From the NCBI RefSeq assembly GCF_035946055.1, contig NZ_CP108364.1:5518001-5582000 (forward strand): a DNA stretch of 64,000 bases, given 5' to 3'. The DNA is from Streptomyces sp. NBC_01341 (lineage in GTDB: Bacteria; Actinomycetota; Actinomycetes; Streptomycetales; Streptomycetaceae). Shown one piece after another: positions 1 to 9,075 of this stretch (within the stretch, counting starts at the first letter, position 1; each line of letters starts with the position of its first letter). The notes beneath the pieces were generated by a model. The model was not told where the DNA came from. It saw nothing but the letters and a program-made list of their open reading frames with translations, and searched no databases. The position numbers and the translations under genes are program-made.

Positions 1-336
1 GTCGGCCTTGACGGTGTGGTCGGAGGCCGCCCGGGCCACCGTCGTGCCCCGGGTGGCGATCCGGGAGAACGCCTTGTCCTCCGCGATCTCCCAGTCCACC
101 TCCGTGTCGGCGCCCAGGCCCGAACCGGGCACCGCGTCCGGGGTGGGGGTGACGCGGGTCCACAGGAGTATCCCGTCGGGCAGCGGGTCCCCGGAGGCGA
201 CGCCGTGCAGGAAGGCAGGGCCGTCGGCCGCCTGTGCGGCGGTGGCGGCCGCGAGGACGGGAGCGGCGACTGCGGTGGCGGCGGCGGCCTTGACGACCGT
301 GCGGCGGCTGGGTGCTGCTGAGAGGTGTCTGGTCAC
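1..336 (-). CDS. phoD: PhoD-type alkaline phosphatase, 5' part only
   Basis: The first 112 codons of a secreted alkaline phosphatase are visible; the rest lies beyond the window start. The GTG start gives a twin-arginine signal peptide (S10-R11-R12-T-V-V-K, then an Ala-rich core and an AQA-type cleavage site). The mature N terminus reads GVASGDPLPDGILLWTRVTP, typical of the PhoD N-terminal domain. PhoD enzymes are exported folded by Tat and hydrolyse phosphomono- and diesters outside the cell, usually under phosphate (PhoP) control. No PHO box can be judged here. A TAGGGT hexamer 8 nt upstream of the start suggests an almost leaderless transcript. The metal-binding residues are outside the window, so activity cannot be assessed. 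Confidence 0.87.
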   Translation of the reverse strand, partial: MTRHLSAAPSRRTVVKAAAATAVAAPVLAAATAAQAADGPAFLHGVASGDPLPDGILLWTRVTPTPDAVPGSGLGADTEVDWEIAEDKAFSRIATRGTTVARAASDHTVKAD

Positions 337-344
337 GGACGATG

Positions 345-350
345 ACCCTA
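345..350 (-). promoter_or_regulatory. -10-like hexamer for phoD
   Basis: On the minus strand TAGGGT (fits TANNNT) lies 8 nt before the GTG start of phoD, so transcription would begin at or next to the start codon. No convincing -35 is seen. Confidence 0.4.
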
Positions 351-365
351 CTGGCGAGTAGAGCG

Positions 366-402
366 AACGGGCGGGCGAACTGGGTACGTTCGCCCGCCCG
401 TT
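366..402 (-). terminator. Hairpin terminator after the thioredoxin-like gene
   Basis: A perfect 15-bp inverted repeat (AACGGGCGGGCGAAC and its complement) with a 7-nt loop lies 57 nt past the stop of the 459-1274 gene and before phoD. It separates the two minus-strand genes. There is no long T run, as is usual in Streptomyces. Confidence 0.75.
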
Positions 403-458
403 GGCCGGATGACGCCTGGAATTGTTCCCGTCGCCCTCGGCGGGCGGCGGTTCTCCCG

Positions 459-1274
459 TCAGCCCTTGAGAGCCGCGGTGATCGCCTTGTCGAAGTCGGC
501 CACCGTCATGGGGGCGTTCTTGCTGCCCTCCGCGGTGAGTGTCTTGCCGTCCATCTTCAGGGTCGGGGTGCCCTGGACGCCGCTCTTGTCGAACGCCTTG
601 GACATCTTGATCGCCCAGGCGTCGTACGTGCCGTCCTCGACGTCCTTCTTGAACGCCGCGTTGCCCTTCAGCGCGTCCACCGTGTCCGCCACCTCGATGA
701 GGTAACTGTCCTTGGCGAACTTGTCGCTGGTCTCCTCGGGGTGGTACTTCGCGGAGTAGAGCGCGGCCTTGTACTCCAGGAAGGCCTCGGGGCTCACATC
801 GAGCGCCGCGCCCAGTGCGCTCAGGGCGTTCTTCGAACCCTCGCCGCTGTCCGAGTTGTCGATGAAGGTCGCGCCGACGTACTTGATCTTGTACTTTCCG
901 GCGTCGACGTCGCCGGTCACCGTCTTGCCGACCGTCTGCTCGAAGGTGGCGCAGATCGGGCAGCGCGAGTCCTCGTACAGCTCCAGGGTCTTCTTGGCGT
1001 CGGCCTTGCCGATGACGACGGTCGTGCCGTCGGCGCCCGAGGTGTTCTTCGGGGCGGTGACGTTCTTCGCGTCGGCCGCGGCCTCCCAGGCGGAGGGCTT
1101 GTTCAGCTGCATCACGCCGTAGCTGACGCCGCCCGCGATCGCCAGCACGGCGAGGACGGAGACGCCGACGACGATCTGCTTGCGGGTCTTGTCCTTCTTG
1201 ACCTGGCGCTCGCGCTCCACGCGCAGCCGCTCGCGGGCGGCGGACTTGTTGGCCTGGCTGTTGCGGTTGCTCAT
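459..1274 (-). CDS. Membrane-anchored DsbA-like thioredoxin-fold protein
   Basis: A 271-residue protein with a short, highly charged cytoplasmic N terminus, one transmembrane segment (about residues 34-56) and an extracytoplasmic DsbA-like domain. The redox motif C105-P-I-C108 follows LELYEDSR, and a cis-Pro region (GVQGTPTLKMDG) lies near the C terminus, matching the DsbA_4 family. It probably introduces or shuffles disulfides in exported proteins. A relative with the same layout (CPVC) is at 38039-38860. The gene stands between a membrane protein gene (48 nt upstream) and phoD. The specific substrate is unknown. Confidence 0.85.
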   Translation of the reverse strand: MSNRNSQANKSAARERLRVERERQVKKDKTRKQIVVGVSVLAVLAIAGGVSYGVMQLNKPSAWEAAADAKNVTAPKNTSGADGTTVVIGKADAKKTLELYEDSRCPICATFEQTVGKTVTGDVDAGKYKIKYVGATFIDNSDSGEGSKNALSALGAALDVSPEAFLEYKAALYSAKYHPEETSDKFAKDSYLIEVADTVDALKGNAAFKKDVEDGTYDAWAIKMSKAFDKSGVQGTPTLKMDGKTLTAEGSKNAPMTVADFDKAITAALKG

Positions 1275-1322
1275 GGGTGTACTCCGTAGGTGTGGGGGTG
1301 ACTCAGGGGTCCTTCCGCGTAC

Positions 1323-2069
1323 TCAGGCGAAGGTGCGGGCCGAGCGCGGAGGGCCCCTCCGTCCCACGGAGTGCACGAGGAAGCGGGCAGGGGCGAGCGG
1401 GTGGGGGCGGGCGGCGCGGCTGATGCCCGGCCGGGTGCGCCGTCCCGTCGCACGGGTCGCGGCGGCGGCGGTCAGCAGCGGCCGGAAGGCGAAGTCGGCC
1501 GCGGAGCGCAGGAGCCCGGCGAGCGCCGACTCCCCGCGGCGCAGCCAGGCCGCGGCCAGCAGCCCGACCGAGACGTGCGCGGCCAGCAGCAGCCACGGCA
1601 CGGCCGGTCCGGGCGATGCCAGCAGGGCGGCGTGACCGCCGGCGCCGGCGGCGGCCACCCCGGCCAGCGGTGTGCCGACTGAGGCGACACCGGAGATCCC
1701 GTCGGGGCCCGCCCCGGCCTCACCGCCGCAGAGCACGTCGACGCCCACGGAGCGCAGCGGCCCCGCGATCGGACCGCCCGCCGCGCCGTAGCAGAGGTGC
1801 TGGCCCGTGGTGAACACCGTGTCGGCCGCCAGCTCCAGCGGAACCAGCAGCCCGGCGATCGCCCCGAAACCGCGCTCCCGGCCCGCCAGTGCGAAGGCCG
1901 CGGCGAAGACGGCGGCAGCCAGCAGGGCGACCGCCGTCACCGGCAGAGGGACCCGGGAGAGCAGCACATGGGACGCGGAGGAGAGCGTGACGACGAGCGC
2001 GGTGAACAGCGCCGCGCGTACCGCTCTGATCTGGGTCCCTGATACGTCCATCGCCGGAGAGTGTGCCAT
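1323..2069 (-). CDS. Uncharacterised multi-spanning membrane protein
   Basis: A 248-residue Ala/Leu/Val-rich protein with about four or five predicted membrane segments (near residues 14-36, 43-62, 66-84 and 160-180) and a basic, Arg/Pro-rich C-terminal tail that should be cytoplasmic. I recognise no domain. The ATG at 2069 has AGGA a few bases upstream; a second in-frame ATG is six codons later. It lies 48 nt before the DsbA-like gene on the same strand and may share its transcript, so a role in exported-protein or copper/redox handling is only a guess from context. Confidence 0.7.
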   Translation of the reverse strand: MAHSPAMDVSGTQIRAVRAALFTALVVTLSSASHVLLSRVPLPVTAVALLAAAVFAAAFALAGRERGFGAIAGLLVPLELAADTVFTTGQHLCYGAAGGPIAGPLRSVGVDVLCGGEAGAGPDGISGVASVGTPLAGVAAAGAGGHAALLASPGPAVPWLLLAAHVSVGLLAAAWLRRGESALAGLLRSAADFAFRPLLTAAAATRATGRRTRPGISRAARPHPLAPARFLVHSVGRRGPPRSARTFA

Positions 2070-2111
2070 GCGTTCCTGTAAGCGAGCCCTAAGGACCCTG
2101 CCGGGCCCGGC

Positions 2112-3437
2112 CTACAGGCCCGGGATACGGCCGTTGCGGAAGAGGTCCACGAAGATCTGGTGGTCGGCACGGGCCCGCGCGCCGTAGCTGTGAGCGAAGT
2201 CGACCAGCAGCTCCGCGAAGCCCTCCTCGTCCGCCGCGATGGCCGCGTCGATGGCGCGCTCGGTGGAGAACGGCACCAGCGAGTGACCGCTCTCGTCGTC
2301 GGCCGCCGAGTGCATCGTCGCCGTGGCCCGGCCGAGGTCGGCGACCACCGCCGCGATCTCCTCGGGCTCGTCGATGTCGGACCAGTCCAGGTCCACCGCG
2401 TACGGGGAGACCTCGGCGACCAGCTGACCGGAGCCGTCCAGCTCGGTCCAGCCCAGCCACGGGTCCGCGTGGGCCTGGAGCGCGCGCTGCGAGATCACCG
2501 TGCGGTGCCCCTCGTGCTGGAAGTACTCACGCACGGCCGCGTCGGTGATGTGCCGGGAGACCGCGGGGGTCTGCGCCTGCTTGAGGTAGATCACGACGTC
2601 GTTCTCCAGGGCGTCGCTGTTGCCCTCCAGGAGGATGTTGTACGACGGCAGACCGGCCGATCCGATGCCGATGCCCCGCCGCCCGACGACGTCCTTGACC
2701 CGGTAGGAGTCGGGCCGGGTCAGGCTCGACTCCGGCAGCGTCTCCAGGTAGCCGTCGAACGCGGCGAGGACCTTGTAGCGCGTGGCGGCGTCCAGGTCGA
2801 TCGCACCGCCGCCGGCCCCGAAGCGGCGCTCGAAGTCCCGGATCTCCGTCATCGAGTCCAGCAGGCCGAACCGGGTGAGGGAACGGGCCACGCGGAGCGC
2901 TCCCAGCAGCGGGCCGTCCGCGGTGTCCAGGGTGAAGGGCGGCACCTCGTCGTTCTTGGCGCCCGTCGCGAGTGCGTGGATCCGCTCACGGTAGGCGGCG
3001 GCGAAGACCCGGACGAGCTCGGAGATCTGGTCGTCGCCCAGCGCCTTCGCGTAGCCGATCAGGGCGACGGAGGCGGCGAAGCGCTTGAGGTCCCAGGTGA
3101 ACGGGCCGACGTAGGCCTCGTCGAAGTCGTTGACGTTGAACACGAGGCGGCCGTTGGCGTCCATGTAGGTGCCGAAGTTCTCGGCGTGCAGGTCGCCGTG
3201 GATCCAGACCCGGCTGGTCCGCTCGTCCAGGTACGGGCCGCCGTTCTGCTCGCGGTCCAGGTCGGAGTAGAACAGGCCGGCCGAGCCCCGGTAGAAGGCG
3301 AACGCGGAACCCGCCATCTTGCGGAACTTGACCCGGAAGGCTGCGGGATCCGCGGCGAGGAGCTCGCCGAACGCGGTGTCGAAAACGGCGAGAATCTGCT
3401 CCCCGCGCTGCTCTGCGCCGGTCTGCGTGTCCGACAT
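2112..3437 (-). CDS. DUF2252 family protein (kinase-like fold)
   Basis: A 441-residue protein matching DUF2252: FRVKFRKMAGSAFAFYRG near the N terminus, then HGDLHAENFG and NDFDEAYVGPFTWDLKR, which resemble the catalytic-loop (HGDxHxxN) and metal-binding Asp motifs of aminoglycoside-phosphotransferase/kinase folds. The ATG at 3437 is chosen because AGGAGG sits 9 nt upstream; an in-frame ATG 21 codons earlier has no such site. The substrate is unknown for the family. It is divergent from dnaE across about 220 bp and ends 42 nt before the membrane protein gene at 2069. Confidence 0.85.
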   Translation of the reverse strand: MSDTQTGAEQRGEQILAVFDTAFGELLAADPAAFRVKFRKMAGSAFAFYRGSAGLFYSDLDREQNGGPYLDERTSRVWIHGDLHAENFGTYMDANGRLVFNVNDFDEAYVGPFTWDLKRFAASVALIGYAKALGDDQISELVRVFAAAYRERIHALATGAKNDEVPPFTLDTADGPLLGALRVARSLTRFGLLDSMTEIRDFERRFGAGGGAIDLDAATRYKVLAAFDGYLETLPESSLTRPDSYRVKDVVGRRGIGIGSAGLPSYNILLEGNSDALENDVVIYLKQAQTPAVSRHITDAAVREYFQHEGHRTVISQRALQAHADPWLGWTELDGSGQLVAEVSPYAVDLDWSDIDEPEEIAAVVADLGRATATMHSAADDESGHSLVPFSTERAIDAAIAADEEGFAELLVDFAHSYGARARADHQIFVDLFRNGRIPGL

Positions 3438-3660
3438 CGCTGGGTGCCTCCTGGGTGCATTGCGTTCATGACAAATGGGACGGGCGTCCCGGTCTACCAA
3501 CGCGCGACCGTACCCCGGAGTGCCCGCCGCTTGTCACCTCGGAGACGTAGACTTCCACGCTGTCCCCCCAAGCCGTCATCTCCCGGCCGTCGCCCGATCA
3601 CCACTCGTCGCAGAGGCGCTCCGCGCCCCACCCGTTCCCGAATTCCGGAGGCACAGCGCA

Positions 3661-6600
3661 GTGAGCAAGCCGCCCTTCACGCACCTGCACGTCCACACCC
3701 AGTACTCGCTGCTGGACGGTGCCGCGCGGCTCAAGGACATGTTCGAGGCGTGCAACGACATGGGCATGTCGCACATCGCCATGACCGACCACGGCAACCT
3801 CCACGGGGCGTACGACTTCTTCCATTCGGCGAAGAAGGCCGGGGTGACGCCGATCATCGGGATCGAGGCCTACGTCGCGCCCGAGTCGCGCAAGCACAAG
3901 CGCAAGATCCAGTGGGGCCAGCCGCACCAGAAGCGCGACGACGTCTCGGGCTCCGGTGGCTACACCCACAAGACGATCTGGGCGGCGAACAGCACCGGAC
4001 TGCACAACCTGTTCAAGCTCTCCTCGGACGCGTACGCCGAGGGCTGGCTGCAGAAGTGGCCCCGCATGGACAAGGAGACCATCTCCCAGTGGTCCGAGGG
4101 CCTCATCGCCTCCACCGGGTGCCCCTCCGGCGAGGTGCAGACCCGGCTGCGGCTCGGACAGTTCGACGAGGCGGTGCAGGCCGCGTCCGACTACAAGGAC
4201 ATCTTCGGCGAGGGCCGGTACTTCCTGGAGCTGATGGACCACGGCATCGAGATCGAGCGCCGGGTCCGCGACGGGCTCCTGGAGATCGGCAAGAAGCTCG
4301 GCATCCCGCCGCTCGTGACGAACGACTCGCACTACACGTACGCGAACGAGGCGACCGCGCACGACGCCCTGCTCTGCATCCAGACCGGCAAGAACCTCTC
4401 CGACCCGGACCGCTTCCGCTTCGACGGCACGGGCTACTACCTCAAGACGACGGACGAGATGTACGGCGTCGACTCCTCGGACGCCTGGCAGGAGGGCTGC
4501 GCCAACACCCTGCTGGTCGCGCAGCAGATCGACACCGCGGGCATGTTCGAGAAGCGCGACCTCATGCCGAAGTTCGAGATCCCCGAGGGCTTCACCGAGG
4601 TCACCTGGTTCCAGGAGGAGGTCAGGGTCGGCATGGGCCGCCGCTACCCGGGCGGCGTCCCCGAGGACCGGCAGAAGCAGGCCGAGTACGAGATGGACAT
4701 CATCATCCAGATGGGGTTCCCGGGGTACTTCCTCGTCGTCGCCGACTTCATCATGTGGGCCAAGAACAACGGCATCGCGGTCGGCCCCGGCCGAGGCTCC
4801 GCCGCCGGTTCGATCGTCGCGTACGCCATGGGCATCACCGACCTCGACCCGATCACGCACGGACTGATCTTCGAGCGGTTCCTCAACCCCGAGCGTGTGT
4901 CCATGCCCGACGTCGACATCGACTTCGACGAGCGCAGGCGCGTCGAGGTCATCCGGTACGTGACCGAGAAGTACGGCGCCGACAAGGTCGCCATGATCGG
5001 CACCTACGGCAAGATCAAGGCCAAGAACGCGATCAAGGACTCCGCGCGCGTCCTCGGCTACCCGTACGCGATGGGCGACCGGCTCACCAAGGCCATGCCC
5101 GCCGACGTCCTCGGCAAGGGCATCGACCTCAGCGGCATCACCGACCCGAAGCACCCGCGCTACAGCGAGGCGGGCGAGATCCGGGGGATGTACGAGAACG
5201 AGCCGGACGTCCAGAAGGTCATCGACACCGCGAAGGGCGTCGAGGGCCTCGTCCGGCAGATGGGTGTGCACGCGGCCGGCGTGATCATGTCCAGCGAGCC
5301 GATCGTCGACCACGCCCCGGTCTGGGTGCGGCACACCGACGGCGTCACCATCACGCAGTGGGACTACCCCCAGTGCGAGTCGCTCGGCCTGCTGAAGATG
5401 GACTTCCTCGGCCTGCGCAACCTGACGATCATGGACGACGCCATCAAGATGGTGAAGGCCAACAAGGGGGTCGAGCTGGAGATGCTCGCCCTGCCGCTGG
5501 ACGACCCGAAGACGTACGAGCTGCTCTGCCGCGGCGACACGCTCGGGGTGTTCCAGTTCGACGGCGGGCCCATGCGCTCGCTGCTGCGCCAGATGCAGCC
5601 CGACAACTTCGAGGACATCTCCGCCGTCTCGGCCCTCTACCGGCCGGGCCCGATGGGCATGAACTCGCACACGAACTACGCCGAGCGCAAGAACGCCCGG
5701 CAGGAGATCACCCCGATCCACCCGGAGCTGGAGGAGCCGCTCAAGGAGGTCCTCGGGCTCACGTACGGCCTGATCGTGTACCAGGAGCAGGTCCAGAAGG
5801 CCGCCCAGATCGTCGCCGGCTACTCGCTCGGCGAGGCCGACATCCTGCGTCGCGTGATGGGCAAGAAGAAGGCCGACGAGCTGGCGAAGAACTTCGTCCT
5901 GTTCGAGGCCGGCGCCAAGAAGAACGGCTTCTCCGACGCGGCCATCAAGGCGCTGTGGGACGTCCTGGTGCCCTTCGCCGGGTACGCGTTCAACAAGGCG
6001 CACTCCTCGGCGTACGGCCTGGTCACCTACTGGACCGCCTACCTCAAGGCGAACTACCCCGCCGAGTACATGGCGGCCCTGCTGACGTCCGTGAAGGACG
6101 ACAAGGACAAGTCCGCGGTCTACCTCAACGAGTGCCGGCGCATGGGCATCAAGGTGCTCCCGCCGAACGTAAACGAGTCCGAGTCGAACTTCGCCGCCCA
6201 GGGTGACGACGTGATCCTCTTCGGGCTGACCGCCGTCCGCAACGTCGGGCAGAACGTGGTGGACTCGATCATCAGGTGCCGCAAGGCGAAGGGGAAGTAC
6301 TCCACATTCCCCGACTTCCTCGACAAGGTCGAGGCGGTCGTCTGCAACAAGCGGACCGTCGAGTCGCTCATCAAGGCCGGCGCCTTCGACGAGATGGGGC
6401 ACACCCGCAAGGGGCTCGTCGCCCACCACGAGCCGATGATCGACAACGTGGTGCAGGTCAAGCGCAAGGAGGCCGAGGGGCAGTTCGACCTCTTCGGCGG
6501 CATGGGCGACGAGGCGAGCGACGAACCGGGCTTCGGCCTCGACGTCGAGTTCTCCGACATCGAGTGGGAGAAGTCCTACCTGCTCGCGCAGGAACGCGAG

Positions 6601-7200
6601 ATGCTCGGCCTCTACGTCTCCGACCACCCGCTCTTCGGGCTGGAGCACGTCCTGTCCGACAAGTCGGACGCGGCGATCTCGCAGCTCACCGGCGGGGAGC
6701 ACTCCGACGGGGCGATCGTCACCGTGGGCGGCATCATCTCCGGCCTCCAGCGCAAGATGACCAAACAGGGCAACGCCTGGGCCATCGCCACCGTCGAGGA
6801 CCTCGCGGGTTCCATCGAGTGCATGTTCTTCCCCGCGACCTACCAGCTGGTCTCCACGCAGCTCGTCGAGGACACCGTCGTCTTCGTCAAGGGCCGCCTC
6901 GACAAGCGGGAGGACGTGCCGCGCCTCGTCGCGATGGAGATGCAGGTCCCCGACATCTCCAACGCCGGGTCGAACGCGCCCGTCGTGCTGACCATCCCCA
7001 CGGTCAGGGTCACCCCGCCCATGGTCAGCCGGCTCGGTGAGGTCCTCAGCAACCACCGGGGCGACACCGAGGTGCGCATCAGGCTCCAGGGCCCGCGCAA
7101 GACCACCGTGCTCCGGCTCGACCGGCACCGCGTCAAGCCGGACCCCGCCCTCTTCGGCGACCTCAAGGTGCTCCTCGGCCCGTCCTGCCTGGCCGGCTGA
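3661..7200 (+). CDS. dnaE: DNA polymerase III alpha subunit
   Basis: A 1,179-residue replicative polymerase, the usual length for actinobacterial DnaE1. The N-terminal PHP domain starts with HLHVHTQYSLLDG. The palm has PDVDIDFDERRR (catalytic pair D417/D419) and KMDFLGLRNL (D581), the three metal-binding aspartates of C-family polymerases. The finger, tandem HhH and OB-fold regions follow (GGIISGLQRKMTKQGNAWAI begins the OB fold). GTG at 3661 is chosen for GGAGG about 10 nt upstream and because MSKPPFTHLHVH is the normal start; the frame is open further upstream, but that part is not DnaE-like. A strong hairpin follows at 7221. Full metal ligation of the PHP domain was not checked. Confidence 0.98.
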   Translation: MSKPPFTHLHVHTQYSLLDGAARLKDMFEACNDMGMSHIAMTDHGNLHGAYDFFHSAKKAGVTPIIGIEAYVAPESRKHKRKIQWGQPHQKRDDVSGSGGYTHKTIWAANSTGLHNLFKLSSDAYAEGWLQKWPRMDKETISQWSEGLIASTGCPSGEVQTRLRLGQFDEAVQAASDYKDIFGEGRYFLELMDHGIEIERRVRDGLLEIGKKLGIPPLVTNDSHYTYANEATAHDALLCIQTGKNLSDPDRFRFDGTGYYLKTTDEMYGVDSSDAWQEGCANTLLVAQQIDTAGMFEKRDLMPKFEIPEGFTEVTWFQEEVRVGMGRRYPGGVPEDRQKQAEYEMDIIIQMGFPGYFLVVADFIMWAKNNGIAVGPGRGSAAGSIVAYAMGITDLDPITHGLIFERFLNPERVSMPDVDIDFDERRRVEVIRYVTEKYGADKVAMIGTYGKIKAKNAIKDSARVLGYPYAMGDRLTKAMPADVLGKGIDLSGITDPKHPRYSEAGEIRGMYENEPDVQKVIDTAKGVEGLVRQMGVHAAGVIMSSEPIVDHAPVWVRHTDGVTITQWDYPQCESLGLLKMDFLGLRNLTIMDDAIKMVKANKGVELEMLALPLDDPKTYELLCRGDTLGVFQFDGGPMRSLLRQMQPDNFEDISAVSALYRPGPMGMNSHTNYAERKNARQEITPIHPELEEPLKEVLGLTYGLIVYQEQVQKAAQIVAGYSLGEADILRRVMGKKKADELAKNFVLFEAGAKKNGFSDAAIKALWDVLVPFAGYAFNKAHSSAYGLVTYWTAYLKANYPAEYMAALLTSVKDDKDKSAVYLNECRRMGIKVLPPNVNESESNFAAQGDDVILFGLTAVRNVGQNVVDSIIRCRKAKGKYSTFPDFLDKVEAVVCNKRTVESLIKAGAFDEMGHTRKGLVAHHEPMIDNVVQVKRKEAEGQFDLFGGMGDEASDEPGFGLDVEFSDIEWEKSYLLAQEREMLGLYVSDHPLFGLEHVLSDKSDAAISQLTGGEHSDGAIVTVGGIISGLQRKMTKQGNAWAIATVEDLAGSIECMFFPATYQLVSTQLVEDTVVFVKGRLDKREDVPRLVAMEMQVPDISNAGSNAPVVLTIPTVRVTPPMVSRLGEVLSNHRGDTEVRIRLQGPRKTTVLRLDRHRVKPDPALFGDLKVLLGPSCLAG

Positions 7201-7220
7201 CGGCCGTCACCCCGCACCCG

Positions 7221-7260
7221 CGAGAGGGGCGCCCCGCCGGTCGGCGGGGCGCCCCTCTCG
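7221..7260. terminator. Bidirectional hairpin between dnaE and a convergent small gene
   Basis: A perfect 18-bp stem (CGAGAGGGGCGCCCCGCC) with a GGTC loop lies 20 nt after the dnaE stop and 21 nt from the stop of the convergent gene. It can end transcription from both sides. Confidence 0.88.
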
Positions 7261-7281
7261 GCCTGCCGGCCCTGCCGGCGG

Positions 7282-7461
7282 TCAGTTGTGGCCGAAGCGC
7301 TTCTGGTGCTTGCGGGCAACGTCGGACGGGCTGCCCTGAGCCTGCGACTGCGGCTGGGTCTGCGACTCGTACGCCGTCGACTTGGCCTCCTCCGCGCCAC
7401 GCTCGGCGGCGGACGCGCGGTCGTGCTGGCTGCCCTGCTTGCGGTTCTTGTTCTTGGCCAT
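7282..7461 (-). CDS. Small basic hydrophilic protein
   Basis: A 59-residue protein starting MAKNKNRKQG, rich in Lys, Arg, Gln, Ser and Ala, with no membrane segment and no Cys. It should be largely disordered. Small proteins of this type are common in Streptomyces, but I know no function. The ATG at 7461 is preceded by a GGAGGC-like ribosome site (AGGAGGCATCAGCACC on the minus strand). It is convergent with dnaE and shares the hairpin at 7221-7260. Confidence 0.7.
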   Translation of the reverse strand: MAKNKNRKQGSQHDRASAAERGAEEAKSTAYESQTQPQSQAQGSPSDVARKHQKRFGHN

Positions 7462-7575
7462 GGTGCTGATGCCTCCTGTGAGGGAGAGGGATCCGGGGGG
7501 TCCAGAACCGCTGTCAGACTCACATAGCACCGTATAAGCCGCATGTTGGATCATCACTCAACGTGATTCGGAAGG

Positions 7576-7581
7576 TATGAT
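7576..7581 (+). promoter_or_regulatory. Possible -10 element in the 290-bp gap before the NYN gene
   Basis: TATGAT lies in an unusually AT-rich patch (about 7500-7600) of the divergent gap 7462-7752. No good -35 at 17-18 bp was found. Nothing else is recognisable in this gap. Confidence 0.25.
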
Positions 7582-7752
7582 GCGCCGTTTTCCGGATCCG
7601 CCACGCCGATGATCGAGTTCCGGACCTCAACCCCCTCGCCGTCGGGCAGACTCGAAGGAAACCCTGAGTGAGCGAACCCCGGGTGAGCAGACCGACCCCC
7701 GTACCCGGGCCACGCTGATCCGCTCACGAATTCCCGGAAGAGGGTGGAACGC

Positions 7753-9000
7753 GTGGACCGTTGCGTCGTCCTGGTGGACGCCGGCTACCTGCTGGGCGCA
7801 GCCGCGAGTCTGCTGGCCGGAGAACCCGCCCGTTCCCGCATCACCGTGGACCACGCGGCGCTGATCCAGGGGCTCCGCGAGCGGGCCGAGGCCGACACGG
7901 AACAGCCGCTGCTGCGCATCTACTGGTTCGACGGCGCTCCCGACCGCGTGCCGCAGCCCGAGCACCGGCGGCTGCGCGTCATGCCACGAGTCACGGTCCG
8001 GCTGGGAGCCCTCACACGGAGTGATGGACGGTGGGCGCAGAAAGGTGTCGACGCGGCCATGCACGCCGAGCTCACCGAGCTGGCCAGAAACCGCGCCTGC
8101 TCCGATGTGGTGCTCGTGACCGGTGACGGCGATCTGCTGCCGGGGCTCATGTCCGCGAAGGAACACGGCGTCGCCGTCCACCTGTGGGCCGTGCAGGCGG
8201 CCGACGGCGACTACAACCAGTCCGAGGACCTGGTCGCGGAGGCCGACGAGCGGCGCGTGCTGGACCGCGCGTGGATCACCAAGGCCGTACGTGCCAAGGA
8301 GACGGGCGGAATCTGCGCCCCGCCGCCGGTACCCCGTCCCGAGATCGCGGCGATCCTCTCCGCGCCGCTGCCCGAGGCCGCGCTCGCGGCCTCGGCCGAG
8401 CGCGCGTCGGAGGCACAGGCCGCGGCCCGCGACGGCGCCGGTGCGGCGGCCGAGGAGGCCGCCCCCCACAACCAGCCCCCGCCCGGCCACAAGGGCGTCC
8501 CGACCCCCAAGGACCTCGCGAGCCTGCGCGCCCCCGGGCCGCAGGCCGCACACCACCCCGTGCAGCCGCCCGTCGGCAACGCCACTCTGCGCTGGTCGTC
8601 GGACAAGGGCTGGGTGGAACGCGGAGGTCCCCTGGGGGAGCCGGCCGAGACCGCGTCGCTGCCGACCCTGGCCCAGCTCACCAGTGCCGAGCAGCGCTGG
8701 GCGGACCGTGAGGAGGACATCACGACCGTCGGCGGTGACCCCTTCGAGGTCGGCCAGGTCTTCGCCCGGCGCTGGATGGAACGCCTCCCGGAGACGGTCC
8801 ACCTGCAGAAACTGTCCACCATGTACCCCCGCATCCCGCACCGCATCGACGGCGAGCTCCTGCGATACGCGGCACGATTCGGGCTGCTCGCGCACAAGGA
8901 CGACCAGATCGACGAGCACGACCGCTATGCCATCCGTGCCGGGTTCTGGCGGGAGATCGACGTCCGGGCAGCGGCCGAACACGCTCCCGCGGGGAACTGA
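7753..9000 (+). CDS. NYN (PIN-like) domain protein
   Basis: A 415-residue protein. The first ~165 residues carry the NYN/LabA-type PIN-like fold: VLVDAGYLLGA (first acidic residue), KGVDAAMHAEL and VLVTGDGDLLPGL, the acidic clusters expected to bind metal for RNA cleavage. A Pro/Ala-rich linker (about 190-270) leads to a C-terminal domain of unknown type. It is likely a ribonuclease or RNA-binding protein. GTG at 7753 is chosen because AAGAGG ends 9 nt upstream; another GTG at 7744 would add three residues. A hairpin follows at 9030. Confidence 0.85.
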   Translation: MDRCVVLVDAGYLLGAAASLLAGEPARSRITVDHAALIQGLRERAEADTEQPLLRIYWFDGAPDRVPQPEHRRLRVMPRVTVRLGALTRSDGRWAQKGVDAAMHAELTELARNRACSDVVLVTGDGDLLPGLMSAKEHGVAVHLWAVQAADGDYNQSEDLVAEADERRVLDRAWITKAVRAKETGGICAPPPVPRPEIAAILSAPLPEAALAASAERASEAQAAARDGAGAAAEEAAPHNQPPPGHKGVPTPKDLASLRAPGPQAAHHPVQPPVGNATLRWSSDKGWVERGGPLGEPAETASLPTLAQLTSAEQRWADREEDITTVGGDPFEVGQVFARRWMERLPETVHLQKLSTMYPRIPHRIDGELLRYAARFGLLAHKDDQIDEHDRYAIRAGFWREIDVRAAAEHAPAGN

Positions 9001-9029
9001 CCCCGGCGCCGAAAGGGCGGCACTGCCCG

Positions 9030-9050
9030 GCCCCGGGCGCAATCCGGGGC
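9030..9050 (+). terminator. Short hairpin after the NYN gene
   Basis: GCCCCGG and its complement (7 bp, 7-nt loop) lie 30 nt after the stop and before the ABC-transporter promoter. A modest terminator candidate. Confidence 0.5.
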
Positions 9051-9061
9051 ATCCGACCCCG

Positions 9062-9067
9062 TAGGCT
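9062..9067 (+). promoter_or_regulatory. -10-like hexamer for the ABC transporter operon
   Basis: TAGGCT (TANNNT) ends 8 nt before the GTG start at 9076, predicting a leaderless or nearly leaderless mRNA. Confidence 0.4.
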
Positions 9068-9075
9068 CATTCCTC

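Noticed and set aside
2160..6206. A 1,348-codon plus-strand frame across the DUF2252 gene and dnaE
   Set aside because: It reads antisense to DUF2252 and out of frame in dnaE. It is Arg/Gly/Pro-rich with no family motif and is a product of high GC content.
3598..7128. A 1,176-codon minus-strand frame opposite dnaE
   Set aside because: Shadow of dnaE; low-complexity Val/Leu/Asp/Arg composition and no start signal.
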